The position numbers and the translations under genes were made by a program. 64,000 nucleotides of DNA. Origin: Arachnopeziza araneosa (lineage: Eukaryota > Ascomycota > Leotiomycetes > Helotiales > Arachnopezizaceae). The stretch is taken from positions 1-64,000 of the forward strand of contig QYAI01000148.1 in NCBI GenBank assembly GCA_003988855.1, read 5' to 3'. This document shows, piece by piece, positions 43,252-55,484 of the stretch (the first letter of the stretch is position 1; each line of letters starts with the position of its first letter). Under the pieces are notes generated by a model. The model did not search any database. It was given only the letters and a program-made list of their open reading frames with translations, and had not been told where the DNA came from.

Positions 43252-46200
43252 TTACCAGCGCCCGATTATATACGAGCCCGTAATGGGTTTTGCTGATGGT
43301 GTTTGAGGAGTCTGAAATGTGATAAGCTGGAGTCTATCTCAAGGACTAAGCAAAACTTACCAGCATAGCTGCCTTAACCTTTGCCGATTCAGCAGCAATA
43401 GATTCCATCAGCACTGAGGTGTGGGCTAAAGTTTCATGGAGGGCGATATCTCCTATTTTTTGTTCTGCATCAGCGATTGCAAGCTGGTTAATGACGCTCT
43501 GAAATTGATCGAAATAGGTGTTCACTTGATCCGGAGAAATCAAATCCTTGTCGAAACTGGCTTCAAGCCCAATGCCATCCTTGGTGACGACGCAGTCAAC
43601 TCGAATTGGTAAAGCAAAGCAAAGCTCCACCCATTTTGTTGGCAAATCAATCCCCTGTTGAATACCTACGTCTTTCTGTAAATCGCTCAACGGTGGGAGG
43701 ATGTGGATTCGGAAGGAATTCTTGCAAGCAAGTGCAGCTTCCGGACTAAGTTTTGCGACATTGGCGAAGCCGAAATGCTCAAAGGAGTCTATGGTATTAA
43801 GCTCATCCTGTGCCCATCTAAGGAGGCTCTGTATTGTTTCCTCGGGTTTAATGCGAATGAGGAACGGAATAGCAGTTATGGTAGGAGCGGTCAAGTCCAT
43901 AACACCAGGTATGGGAGCGTTTCGGCCGTGACGTAGAATGTCAAGAACGACAGCCTCCTCATTTACGGCTCTAGAGTAGACGATTGCCCATGCTACTTCA
44001 ATCATAGTGGAGGTTGTAACAACGGATCTCTCGTTTTTCGATAGCTGAAAATCGCGATTGAATCTGGAATCGGGGAATACTTGATGGCCTTCTGGTACGA
44101 TGACAAAAGGCTGCGATTTCGCTCCAGCTATATGCGATTGCCAAAAAGTACGAGCAGCTGCCTTGTAGGATTCCTGAACCACGCTTTGGATGTATTGACT
44201 GAATTTCGGGCCAGTAGCAGTGGAGACACCATGATGATAAGCGTGGTCTCTATCTTTCATCAATACATGGAGTGACCAAGCGTCATAAGAAGAATGCTGT
44301 GCAGTAAAGACACAAAAACGTTTTCCAAGGCGGTGGTCATTCACAATACAGAAACGCTGCAGTCGATCTCCAAGGCCCATGATTGCATTTCGATCTACCC
44401 TGAGGTAAGCTTCCAGTGAGGGCTCTAGTTGCCAATCCAATCCTGTTTTCAACACTACATTGAAAGTCCCCAAGGGGCTGCGGATGATCCGGGTTCGGAG
44501 AATTTCGTGGGCTATCGCCACAGAATCCCATGCTGCACGAAACCTGTCCACGTCAAGCGAGTCCGGCATATCGTAGACAATCTGGACTTGATGCTCCCGG
44601 GTGTTGCCGCCATCAATCCAGTATATCTGTTGCGATGTACATGGATAAATGTCTTGGACATCTTCAATCATTGTCTTGCACTGAGAGGCGGCTTCTTGGC
44701 GGAGATGCTCGACATCTGCGGTGTTCAAGAGGGAGAAAGGCAGGACCTCCGACACCTCCTTAACCTCTTCACGTACTGCTAACGCCATCTGAGACAAGAT
44801 TGGGTTCTTGAATATCGCGTCCACTGTGACGGACAACCCTTTCTGACGCGCTGCCGCCACAAGTCTCATTGCTCCCACACTGTCGCCTCCTCGTCGGAAG
44901 AAGTTATCATTCTTCCCAACTTGTGTCACTGTGAGTAGCTGCTCCCAAAGGCCAGCTAGACGCTTTTCCATGATGGTTGTAGGTGGTAATTTGGTGATTT
45001 CGACCTGCAAGAAACCTGAAAGCTGTTCAATCGCTAGGTCCGCGACGAGACTTTGAAGTTTCTTGCGATCAACCTTGAAGGAGAGCGTACGAGGTATCTT
45101 CGAGATCGGGATGAATAGAGGTGGGACCATGTAACTGGGTAAAACTAGGTACAATTTCATTTTCAGCCCCATAACCATGGTCCTAAATACTTCGAGCAGT
45201 GCTGGCGAATTGACAATTTCCGAGCTATCCATCCCGCTCGTTTCGATGTTGCCGTGTAAATTAATGAATGCACCGATGACTATGAACGCAGCAAGCTTTA
45301 CTTGTCCATTGACTTTGATTGCCGATACCACAGACTCAACAGGCTTGGATAGACATGCTTGTATTTGATATTCCACCTCTCCTGGCTCGATCCTCTGTCC
45401 CCGTAACTTGACCTGGCCGTCGTCTTTTCGTCCTTCGAACCTTATGAGGCCGTCGGTGGTGTAGCGGGCAAGATCACCTGTGCGGTAGAATCGCCGTGGT
45501 GCAGTTGACATTGGTTGTATCCAGGTGGGATTATGAATAAATGCTACCTTCGTCCCATCGTCGTTGTTCAGGTATTTCCGTGCCAGGATTGGCCCTTCAA
45601 TCAAGATTTCGCCAACAGTGCCGATGGGAGCTAGGACATTAGGATCTTCTTCATTTGTGATCCAGATTTGAGCTCCAACCCCTTTCCCAATTATGCTCGC
45701 ATCAGCGTTCCGCTGTAGATTTGGCTGGCCAGTAGAATGAATTGTACACTCAGCAGGACCACTAAACAAAACTTAGGATTAGCATTGTGTCTAGAGTAGA
45801 AATCGGGAAAAAAACACTGCATGCAGGTCTTAGACACCACTCACTACATATTGATGAGATTCACGTGCTCCGACCATCTCTCCACAACGTCTTTTGTCAA
45901 TGGTTCTCCCGCGACAACAAGGACTTTCAAGCTTTTGAGGTCTTGTGGAGATAGGTGGCCAACGACGGAAGCCGTGATACTTAAAACATTGGCCTTCATT
46001 GACTGAATCGCACCCGCAAAATTATTCATACGGTCGTGTTCGGATGGTATGCAAATTATGCCTCCATGCATAAGTGTGACGAAGATGTCGCTGAGACTAA
46101 TGTCAAAATTGTATGCAGCAAACTGAAAAACTCGTGAGTCAGGGCCAAGATTGATCATTCTCCCGTGATGTCGACCAGAAGTGCAAATCGCGGAATGTTC

Positions 46201-47547
46201 AAGCATGATCTGTTTGGGCTTTCCTGTCGATCCAGAGGTAGCGATAATGAACGCGACATTGTTAGGAACAACCTTAGAGGAAGCAGTAGTTGCTGAGATG
46301 TCGAAGGCATCCTTAGATAGTGTGCTGAGCAGTGCATCATCGACAACGAGTGTGGGCTTCACACCCTCAAATGTTTGCTGGCTTGATTCCGATGTCAGGA
46401 CTATGCTGGCGCAATTTTCTCCTAAATCTTCGATGAGTGTTCTTAGACGATTGACTGGGTGTGCAGGGCTCAGAGGTACGCAAGCTCCTCCGGCCTTGAG
46501 GATTGCGAGCATGGCCACAATCGCAAATTTGCTCTTCTCAAAACAAACGGGAACTAGTATTTCCGGTCCAGCATTTGAGTGAATAATAAGGTAGGAAGAC
46601 AATCTAGACGATAAGTTATCGAGTTCTCCATAGCTTAGCTCGCCATCCCAAGAGCAAATTGCGAGATGGTCTCGATCCATCAATGTGCGGGCTTTGATAA
46701 GATCGTGAACCAGATATTCATGCGAACTGGGGACGCTTGAATTCCATGAAAATATCTGCTCCAAATCGGCAATGCCAGGGGACTGGGCATCAGATATACG
46801 TGAATAAGAGTCTTCGAGACAGAGATGGTGAATAATATGCTCAAATTGTAAGAGCATCTGTTGAACCTGCTGTTCACCGAGAAGGACTGAGTCGTATGTA
46901 GCCTTGAGCTGCGCTTTGATCGAGGAGCTTGAACAAGCTGTAAGCTCGCACTTCAATGTAAGGCCACAACCCAGCGATGAATTATTGCCTCTAGAGAGAG
47001 CCTTTTGTGTTGATAAAATAATCAGTATGGTACGGAAATCACAGGCTGCCTTTGCCTCGGGACTCATTTGCTCTATCTCTGATAGATCGAGCTGCTTGAA
47101 GTGCTGCGCCTCTATAGACTGCTCTTGAATACTCGCAAGCAACTCATAGGAAAGTTTGTCTCTCTGATAGTTCATCCTGAACGGAATAGTCGTGAGTATC
47201 GGGTCATCAATCCCACCGACAGATTGAGCGTCCAGCGTTAACCCAGTTATCACATCGTTTGAATTCGAGTATAGACCGATCAGCAACGCCCATGCAACCT
47301 TCACAATCGTAGTGGTTGTCAATGTGCTTCGAGATTGTCGGTACAATGATACTTGATACTCAAGTGTAGCATTGCCTACTGGTCGGTACGTCGGAGAAGG
47401 AAAGCGAGGAAATGAAGCAGCCGGAGCGTCCTTCAGAAGGCGAGTCCAGAACATCTTTGAGGTCTCCATATTATCCAAGTGACCAGCCGTGGCATTTCCG
47501 TTGCTGAGATTGTCTGCTGTGCTCATTGTGAATGAATCCAAATTCAT
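43252..47547 (-). CDS. Non-ribosomal peptide synthetase, partial C-A-T-C
   Basis: Three exons (47547-45845, 45761-43361, 43311-43252) give 1387 residues. The N-terminus (FWTRLLKDAPAASFP) is only the second half of a condensation domain, without HHxxxDG. The adenylation domain shows A3 FIIATSGSTGKPK, A4 NFDISLSD, A5 YGPAECT (rebuilt by the first splice), A7 FYRTGDLARY, A8 KLRGQRIEPGEVE and the A10 Lys in FKVDRKKL. By hand the ten specificity positions read D-I-S-S-V-A-M-I-H-K; no substrate recognised. The carrier domain has FFRRGGDSVGA (Ser near 860). The final C domain has QHSSYDAWS near 1058, keeping the second His and the Asp. No TE or reductase follows, so release may be by this last C domain. 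Confidence 0.9.
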
Positions 47548-49134
47548 CAAAACCTGATCAGAGTATAGAATATCGAGTTTGGAAGTATCTGAACAGTGAG
47601 AGGCACACCAAAGAAGATTTGAGTGGTAGAGAGTAGGGCAAAGCTAGTGCTTGATATCTGCCAAGGAGAGCATCCAACTTGAATCTCACTCTAGTTCTGC
47701 ACCACTTCCGATCTGCTTGAGTATACCTACAGCTAGTGACGGGCTGGTGGCGGGCCGGTGTGTGAAGCTTTACTCTTGAGCTGACATTGTGGTACTGTAT
47801 GAGTGGTGAGTTCCAGCCGTATCGTATCCTGCATCCTCTTGAGTTGGTAGCCTGGAACATGTGAACAACCATGGACGTGATTTTTGCCCTTTGAAGTCGC
47901 GTTGGTGGCACATGGCTGCATGGATGGGGAGAATGAAAGGCAAAATAATGACCGAGACTGCAGGCGGTTTGTTTCAGACGCATTGTAAAAAGATTGTATT
48001 CAGTGAGTTGTGTTGGTTGGATGAAGGCCCTGGTCAAAGGTCAGGAAGTTACAGTGTGTAAGCCCTATAATTCCAGGCTTCAGGGCCTGTGTTGTAACGG
48101 GAGTAGCTCGTTTTAAAGTCCTTCGAGTCTCTGACAAACTCAAATAAACCCACAATTCGAGTCCTTAAAATATGAGTGAGACTGAAGCCGTTAGCTAAGG
48201 AAATGTCAGCGCTTAACTAGAGTCAATATGCCACGCTTCAATAGGTAGTCTATCGGGTACCCACAGGAAATTTCCGTAAAGTTGCGTCTTGATAAGAAGT
48301 TGTTAAATTTTATATGAGCTGTTGAGACAGATAGTGCGGTCGAGGTTGTTCACGAATTCTAGCTAACATTTACATTTTCACATCTGAGTTGCACTTAAAC
48401 AGGGATGGCATAGGCCATAGGTACCAATCTGAGTACCCGTTCACATTGCGCAGCTTAATATCGGTAACCGAACAGAGCAATTAGCAAAGTGAGATTGATG
48501 ACTCAGAAAACAAGGGTAGTCAAGATCGATGTAACGCTGCTTATCGTGGTGCAAACCGCCTGTGTTGGGGTTAAGAGCCGGTTGGCTACTAGAATATATA
48601 TTATCAGATGCCACCAGAAGAATTCCTGCCTTGTCTAGATCCTGCAGCATGCGTTCTTGACGCCACCTCCTCAGTTATGCAGAGTGACTTTCCTATTTCG
48701 TTACGACATACATCGTTGGTTGTACTTACGCTGCAGATTACAAGGTCATATCCAGAAGTACTGCGTAATCCATCACACCGAAAAGCATGGACGATATCAC
48801 AAAGCAGAGCTACGGACGGAACACAACGGAGTCAGCAATTTTGATATTGTCTCGAACTCACATCCACTCTTGATCTGGGCTTGTAGATGAGGCCCAGGTT
48901 AACAAGCGCCTGTGGCGCCAGAAAATATATTAGTCAGCATCACTGATGATTGATCATACTCGCTTGTGGCGAAATTCCCTCATATGGCTTCTAAGTATTT
49001 GCAAAGGACTACTATCCAACGATGCTCAATGTCGAGTTCATTTCTGCAACGTCAACAATAGTAGCCACAGAAAAGAAAGAATTTTCCAAGTGATCTGCGA
49101 GCGCTGTTTGAATCGCCATAAAAGGGCCTCAAGT
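47548..49134. promoter_or_regulatory. Divergent intergenic region, NRPS (-) / MFS (+)
   Basis: About 1.6 kb between the NRPS start at 47547 and the transporter start at 49135, the usual arrangement of co-regulated cluster genes. No regulator gene is present. Open frames inside (47558-48037, 48608-48890) have no domain. Confidence 0.45.
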
Positions 49135-50939
49135 ATGGCCCAACCGACAGAAAATAACCGTGCAGATGAAGTTCAAGACAGGAAAAAAGAAATATCAACA
49201 AACCGCTTGGCGCTCATTTTGGGCGGTTTATGGGTAATTATATACGCTTACTCTTATTATTGCGCTTAGGTGATGACTGTTACAGTTTGGATTGCTGATT
49301 GTCGTGATGGGTAATTCATAAATCGACTAGAGACTGGCGGACTTTCGGCTGATTTACAACAGATGATACCATGATGGGAACTATTTCCGGACCTGTCTCG
49401 TCCTCGTTCAATTCACTCTCCAAAATTTCGTGGATACAAACATTGTTTCCAATAGGTGCTTCGATTGCACAACCTCTAAGTGGGCATTTGACAGACATAT
49501 ATGGCAGAAGAAAGGGGTTGGTATTGTGTTACATTCTATTTGCCGCCGGAACTCTGTTATGTGGCCTGGCTCCCGTTATTGGCGTATTTCTTCTGGGCCG
49601 ATTACTTCAAGGAATGGGAGGTGGTGCCATTGTCTCGATCACAAATTTTATCGAGACAGATCTTGTACCTTTAAGAAAGAGGGCGTTTATTGAAGGTCTC
49701 GGAAATATCTGTTATGGAGTTATATTCGCCTTAGGTGGTGTGTATGGCGGAGGGGTAAATGGAGCAATTGGATGGAGATGGGCATTTCTCATTCTTCCGC
49801 CAGTTGTAGTCTTGAACGGAGTACTGGTGTTTTTCACTGTCAAGATCAACCAGAAAAAGACGGAAGCTTCGTTATTACGCCACATCGACTACTTCGGAGG
49901 CTTCACTCTTGTCGTTGCAATCATATTCCTTCAGTTAGCATTGAATTCTGGTGGAAATATCGTAGGTTGGGGCAGCCCACTCGTCGTCACTTCACTGATC
50001 GTGGCTGGTATCAGCTTTGGTATCTTCGTATACTGGGATCTTTGCAAAGCAAGCAACCCAGCAATACCCCTTCGATCTATGTTACAGCGGACCGTTGCAT
50101 CATCTCAGCTCAGCTTCTTTTTTGCAAGTGCGGCGAACATCAGCATCCTCTTCTACGTGCCGATCTATCTCCAAACCCTGGGGTACTCAACAGGAGCTGC
50201 AGGCCTACGATTTGTTCCAATGGCAGCTGGGATCGCCGCCAGCTCGGCCATTACTGGACGAATTGTGGAGAAAACTGCACGGTACTACTGGGTGAACATT
50301 CCAGTACAGATTTGCTACATCCTAGGGATAGCACTCCTTTGCAGCATGAATCAACACACTCCAGCATGGTGTATTTTCGTGTACCTCGGCATTGTAGGTA
50401 TAGGATCCGGTGGCGCTTTCGTCACTCGATTGATGGGTGTCTTGAGCTCGGTCCAAGACGAGAAACAGGCAACCATACAAGCTGCCTCGTGGACCATTGA
50501 ATCGACTGGCTTAGCTATAGGCATCACCATTGCATCAACAGTCTTCCAGAAGCTTTCATTTAGTCATCTAAAGACCCTTCTGGCAGACAATCCGGCTCTT
50601 CTGAACATGGTTACAACGAATTTTGAAAGTTTGAAGACTCTTCCAAGTGCACAGAAACAAGACGTTATTGATATTTATGTGAGAGCCATAAAAGGAGTTT
50701 TCTTCCTCTGCTTGGCAGAGGTCGTGTTTGCCGCGTTCATAAGCTTTTTGATGAAGAACAACGAGCTCGTAGATGAGCCGGAAGTGATCCAAGGGGAATC
50801 GGTATCACAAGCAACCGAGACAGAGCTGCAAGTCCTCGAAGTGACCGTGACGAAGGAGGTCACTCAGACTCGCGAACGGAAAAACGCCACCGCAGGCACC
50901 ACCCAGAAAGCCCCGGCAGCAGACCAGTTCTGGAGTTGA
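49135..50939 (+). CDS. MFS multidrug/toxin-type efflux transporter (DHA2-like)
   Basis: Three exons, 49135-49233, 49286-49310 (25 nt) and 49363-50939, both introns 52 nt; 566 residues. The splices rebuild the first helix (LALILGGLW, FGLLIVVM, DDTMMGT). Motif A is GHLTDIYGRRKGL, and a glycine-rich motif-C-like stretch GGVYGGGVNG sits in helix five. Further blocks IGWRWAFLILPPV and GYSTGAAGLRFVPMA are typical of 14-helix DHA2 transporters. The C-terminal 60 residues are cytosolic and polar. It is transcribed away from the NRPS, so export of the cluster product or self-protection is the likely role; a vacuolar amino-acid role is an alternative in this family. Confidence 0.9.
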
Positions 50940-51538
50940 GAGAGAGATTTTTGATTTTTGAGATATCGTGGAATTACGGAAAAGGAGGGTGTCAAATTTG
51001 AAAACGATTGATCCGAAGCAAGTGGCACGGGACCGCCGATTAAGGGAATCAAAACCTTGGGCTAGCACATACTCTTTCTGAATATTTCAATGATTTAACT
51101 CTATAAAAATACTTAGACAAGGGTAAATAGGCTGAAGGTTGGCCATAATTATTCAAATCTCGAGTTTTTCTTAGCTTCAACCGGCGGGGTGGCTGCTTTT
51201 ATCAGTATTTTGAGCTGCTATCTGGCGAAAAGCAATGAAAAGTAGCAAGAACAATGTATTTCACGAAAATAGAGATGCTCCATTACCAAGTAGTTAGTGA
51301 GTTTTTCGGCCTTGATGTATCTGGTTTGAAAATGACACTCGAGTTAGATTACAAAGATAAAGACTTTTTCATCTTTCTCTTTTTCTTAGCAACCAAAGAC
51401 CTCTCTTCCTCCTCCTTTGCCCACATTTCTCTTATACAATATATAACCTTGAAAGGATATTCCAATGTTAATCCCACCTTCGCTCAATTTAGCTACCCTG
51501 CCCTCGAAGCTGTAGACCCAGCTATGTCATCTACTTCT
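50940..51538. other. Intergenic
   Basis: No supported gene; the plus frame at 51254-51619 overlaps the decayed HET gene on the other strand. Confidence 0.4.
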
Positions 51539-52510
51539 TCAATATCTAAAAGATACTCTTGCTACCTCCTCATAAACTTGTGCGACTGTCATGCTATAGT
51601 CTATCTTGAAATCCTCTAGGTGACTCAAGTAATCAACCAGTCCCCAGATAGCAAAGATCTTATCTCGAGGGTTAGTACAATGTTTATATCACATGTTGTA
51701 GGCGAGGTCTAGAAGATCTGGGCCCCTTCGATAGGATCCACCCGAAGAGTCACTAAATTGGTTTGCCTCTTGAAAATCCAGCATCTCTATTAGTGGCTGC
51801 ATATTTATCGTATCGAGGCCCAATTGCGTCCACTCGGGAAGAATTTCAGCATACTTGATCATGTTGATGAAACTTTGCACTTTTACAGGGTTGGTAGATA
51901 TCCACTTGACGGAATCCGAACCGCACATTAATAATGCGTGGTGAGAACGGCCAATTTCTTGCACAACCCACATCCGATTGAACCAAGAGCGGGTCATTAC
52001 ATCCCGCAGCCCTTCTGGAACAAGTGCCTGGGGATATGTCTGTCATATGGGACAAGGCTTTGGTCGTTCTTCAGTAGCAAAGTAGCGTAGTATCTCCATT
52101 CCCACCCTACTATTCAATGTGGCAGGCCCGAGCCAGGTGACAACAGAAGTAGCATTCTCATAAATCAATCCCATCTCAGCGACTTGTTGGCTCCTCTCGA
52201 TAACATCTCCTTGGTTGATGCAGAGATAGTCTATCCAAAGAGTCCGAGGCTTGTCTCGATAGCGCAAGCGATGTAGTGCGGTTTCAAGGGATTTAGTAAC
52301 AGAGATTTTACAGCCGTTAGCTAGGATGGTCGTAAAGCCTTTGGCATCACCCCATACATAGGGCAAAGCTTCATATGAAGTGTTTGATTGCTATCCCCAC
52401 GATGTATGTTCGATATATCCGGAGACGACGTCTGTATCTGAGCCGGGGCTCAACACAAACACCCGTATCTCAGGCTTGTCAAGAGGAAGATATTGAACCC
52501 TAGTTTCAAC
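51539..52510 (-). pseudogene. HET-domain pseudogene
   Basis: One minus frame carries the whole HET pattern. It reads VQYLPLDKPEIRVFVLSPG, YEALPYVWGD, LWIDYLCINQ, VVTWLGPA, SWFNRMWVVQEIG, LLDLAYNM and NPRDKIFAIWGLVDYL. It is cut by TAG at 52391-52393 and TGA at 52043-52045, 51689-51691 and 51539-51541. Each stop can arise by a C-to-T or G-to-A transition from Gln, Trp or Arg codons. The variable C-terminal half is missing. It is unrelated in detail to the intact HET gene at 24515-26455. Confidence 0.8.
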
Positions 52511-53057
52511 CTGTTCCTTGCCTCAGCATTTTGTCTTGAATGAGCGAGATACTCATCGAAGCGAAGGATCGTATTACCGGTCCAGCAATTTTAACTGTGT
52601 TTTGGATGTCCTGCGCACCAACATGTAGCCAGAGCCCAAGGGAGAGGTGATAAGACTTCCGAAGTGGAGAAAAGAAACGGAATGAAGTAGAAGGAATTGT
52701 GAAATCCCATGCTTTGTCGAAGATTCTCCAGAGATATGATGACATTTTCATCGACTCGATAGCGCTGAGATTTTCAAATGCCTCCAGAGAGTGAATATCG
52801 TCCGCTGAATCACTGTAAAGAAGTAGTTTTACGCCGAAGTTACAAGGTAGAATGTAGCACACTGAATTATCAAGTCCGGGATGGAATACTCCTGAGTAAA
52901 GGGGATATTTTAGTATAAAACTCAACTTCGAACTAAAATCAATCATGAGAAAAATTAATTCTTGATACTTGATAAACCTGGAACAAGAAGTCGTATTCAG
53001 ATAGACTCTATATTATAATTTCAACTTTTATCTATAAGTTACTAAATCCTTCCAAAA
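52511..53057. other. Intergenic or decayed 5' part of the HET gene
   Basis: A minus-strand open frame of 146 codons (52506-52946) shows no domain. It lies just upstream of the HET pseudogene and may be its unrecognised N-terminal part. Confidence 0.3.
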
Positions 53058-54898
53058 TTACTCTTCACTTCTCCTGGTCTCCAAGACCGGCTTGCCCTCC
53101 GCATCCCTCAGGATGCCATCCATCGCACTTGAATCTTTGGGTAGAATCAAATTCAACACGACACCAATGACAGCAGCAACAATAAACGGCGTCTCGACGA
53201 TGAGATTAATTCCCTGTTCAAAGCCCTGCAAGTGCACATTGCTGCCGCTATAATCCAGAACCTGCGCAAACCATTTCGGCTGGACGATATCGATGAAGCC
53301 GACGCCGAGAGCGGCGGTGAGAATGAAGCGGTTGCGGCGCGTCCAGGAGATGAGGCCTAGGACGCGGACGCCTGCTACGGCGATGGTGGAGTAGAGGAAG
53401 ACTTGCATGCCGCCGAGGACGGACGGAGGCATGGAACCGAAGACAGCGCCGAATTTGCCGAAGATGCCCATGAGTACGAGGAAGATGGAGGCGCACCAAC
53501 CAGCTCGCCTACTTGCGCATCCAGTGAGAGAGATCACACCGTTGTTGCCGGCTTGTGACACCATGGGCAAACCAGTGCCGAATGCAGAGATCAGAGATCC
53601 AAGACCGTCACAAAGGATACCTCCTTGAATGCGCGAGTTGAACTCTGTGCCTTCAATATCGACGGCAGAGATCTCAGCGGTGGCGAGGATATCGGGCATG
53701 CAGGAGACGGCTTCGCAGATGAACATGATAATGAGAGGGAGGATGAGAGCGCCATCTACGGAAAGCTTGAAGGTGTGTGTCCAGAGGAAGGTGACTGCGG
53801 GAGCGGCATTGATGTGGGATGTCGACCAATAACCCGTTGCTCCTGAGATGGCGCAACCAACTGCAAGACCGAGGATGATGGAAGCGGATTTCATCAAGGG
53901 TGAACCAAGGAGTTCGACAATGATGACGGTTACAAAAACGGAGAGGCCAAGACCGATAAGTTTTGGGTCACCCCTGGTTTTTGTCAGTTTCCTATCAGTT
54001 AAGAGAGTTGGATTTACTTACCAGACTAATGGCTTAGGTGCAGCAACGTTAGGGCACATGGCATAGAAACCTGTTCCGCCGTTGCAGTTGCTGCTCCCGC
54101 CCCAGTTCTGCATCCCATTGCTGATCAGATATACCCCAACGAGCAGTAGCAAACTTCCAGTCACGATCTTGGGAAAGATCTTGTTGAGTTTCTTGGGCGG
54201 AACCATGGACATCAGAATCTGCACCCAGACCGTGCAAAGCATGCTCCCGAGTATCGCACCCCAAGCGTCAGGACAGGGGAGTTGAGTACCATCTGCAGCA
54301 GTGGGACACGTGCCATTCTTGTATCGCATGGCGGTGTAGTTGAACGCGATGGGAAGAATATCGAATGTTGGGCCAACAACGGAAAGTAAACCGGTACCGA
54401 TATAGAAGGGCGTTTTCGCAATGTGCACGCGAGTGACTTGGAGAGCGGTTGCGATGCCCGTGGTGATGAAGGCTGCTGAGACGAGGTATTGAGTTATCTC
54501 TGCATCAAAGTTAAATGCTCCGCCTGCGATGGCGAGAGGTGGAGAGACGATTGAGCCGATCATTGTCAAGGCATGTTGGAGACCGAGAAGCAGAGTCAGG
54601 AGGATGGGAATTTCGTCATTGAGGCCGTAGAAGGGAGCTTGGTAATCCTTGTATCTGCGGTTGAGGGGCCAGATATTAGGGGTTACAAGGTAGAGGTAGT
54701 CCTACGATTGTTAGCTGGGTCTTGAGAGTGAAAGAGGCAACAAACATAATCACCAAGCCAACCTTCACGGCTTGTGAAATAGTGCTTCCAGTAGACCCAT
54801 GAGCCCTTTCGAGCTGATGAAACTTCTCCGGTGGAAGAGTCGGCGTAAGTGATCTTTTCGTCATTACCGCCTTTCTCAATGCTGGATGGAGTCTCCAT
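53058..54898 (-). CDS. NCS2 purine (uric acid/xanthine) permease, UapA/UapC-like
   Basis: Three exons, 54898-54746, 54701-54022 and 53973-53058 (introns 44 and 48 nt), 582 residues. The N-terminal cytosolic part ends GDYDYLYLVTPNIWPLNRRY. Helix one has the QH motif (LLGLQHALTM). The NAT signature is present as QAGNNGVISLTGCASR, close to the UapA type, and the GTEFNSRIQGGILCDGLGSL block precedes it. Family members import uric acid, xanthine or other purines with protons. It is divergent from an amidohydrolase gene across 586 bp with several GATA sites, as expected for nitrogen-regulated purine use. Confidence 0.93.
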
Positions 54899-55484
54899 TG
54901 TTAAAGATTTGATTCTCGTCTGAAATGAAGAGGAGATAATCTGAGGATGATGATGATAATGATGGAATGAGGATGTGCTCACAGCTGGGATCTCCCCCTT
55001 TTATCCGCAATTCATCTCCATATAAAACCCTTCATTTTCACCAGGCCTTTGCAGGATCTCGACATCCACGAGAAGCGTAGACGGCGATAAGCACATCGAG
55101 GGAGAGATGTCCAACCATTTTGCACAGACTGCGCCTTATCTGCTCGGAGTCGCCCGCCACAGCTAAACCCGGGGAAGACGGTAAGCGAGATGCTCCCACC
55201 ATCAAGACGACGGAGATAACATATCTCTCTCGATAGAAAGAGAGAGACGGACTCTTCCTATCCAAGCTGGAGAGTTGGCCTTATTTTGCTTTTCAAGCAG
55301 TCCTTGTTTCGGGTGGCGCCTTGAGTGAGAACGGAATTTTGAGGCTTCGGACGAGTGAAGCCCGTCTTCGGCCGAGGTCTCCGTCGTCCGAAAGACCCCT
55401 TTTCACAAGCGATCAAAACATTCAAAGCGTCGCAGCTTCTCGCCTCGACGTCTCTCGGAATCTGCATTTCACCTCACTCTGAAA
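54899..55484. promoter_or_regulatory. Bidirectional promoter, permease (-) / amidohydrolase (+), with GATA sites
   Basis: HGATAR-type sites for AreA/NIT2-like nitrogen regulators: CGATAAG at 55085-55091, CTTATCT at 55135-55141 (inverse of AGATAAG), AGATAA at 55214-55219 and CGATAG at 55231-55236. Such clustering is usual upstream of fungal purine-uptake genes. Function here is inferred. Confidence 0.5.

Noticed and set aside
47558..48037. 159-codon minus-strand frame upstream of the NRPS, as a missing first exon
   Set aside because: It shows no condensation-domain motif and has promoter-like composition; no splice site joins it naturally to 47547.
51254..51619. 121-codon plus-strand frame
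   Set aside because: Lies partly opposite the HET pseudogene, has no domain and no promoter context.
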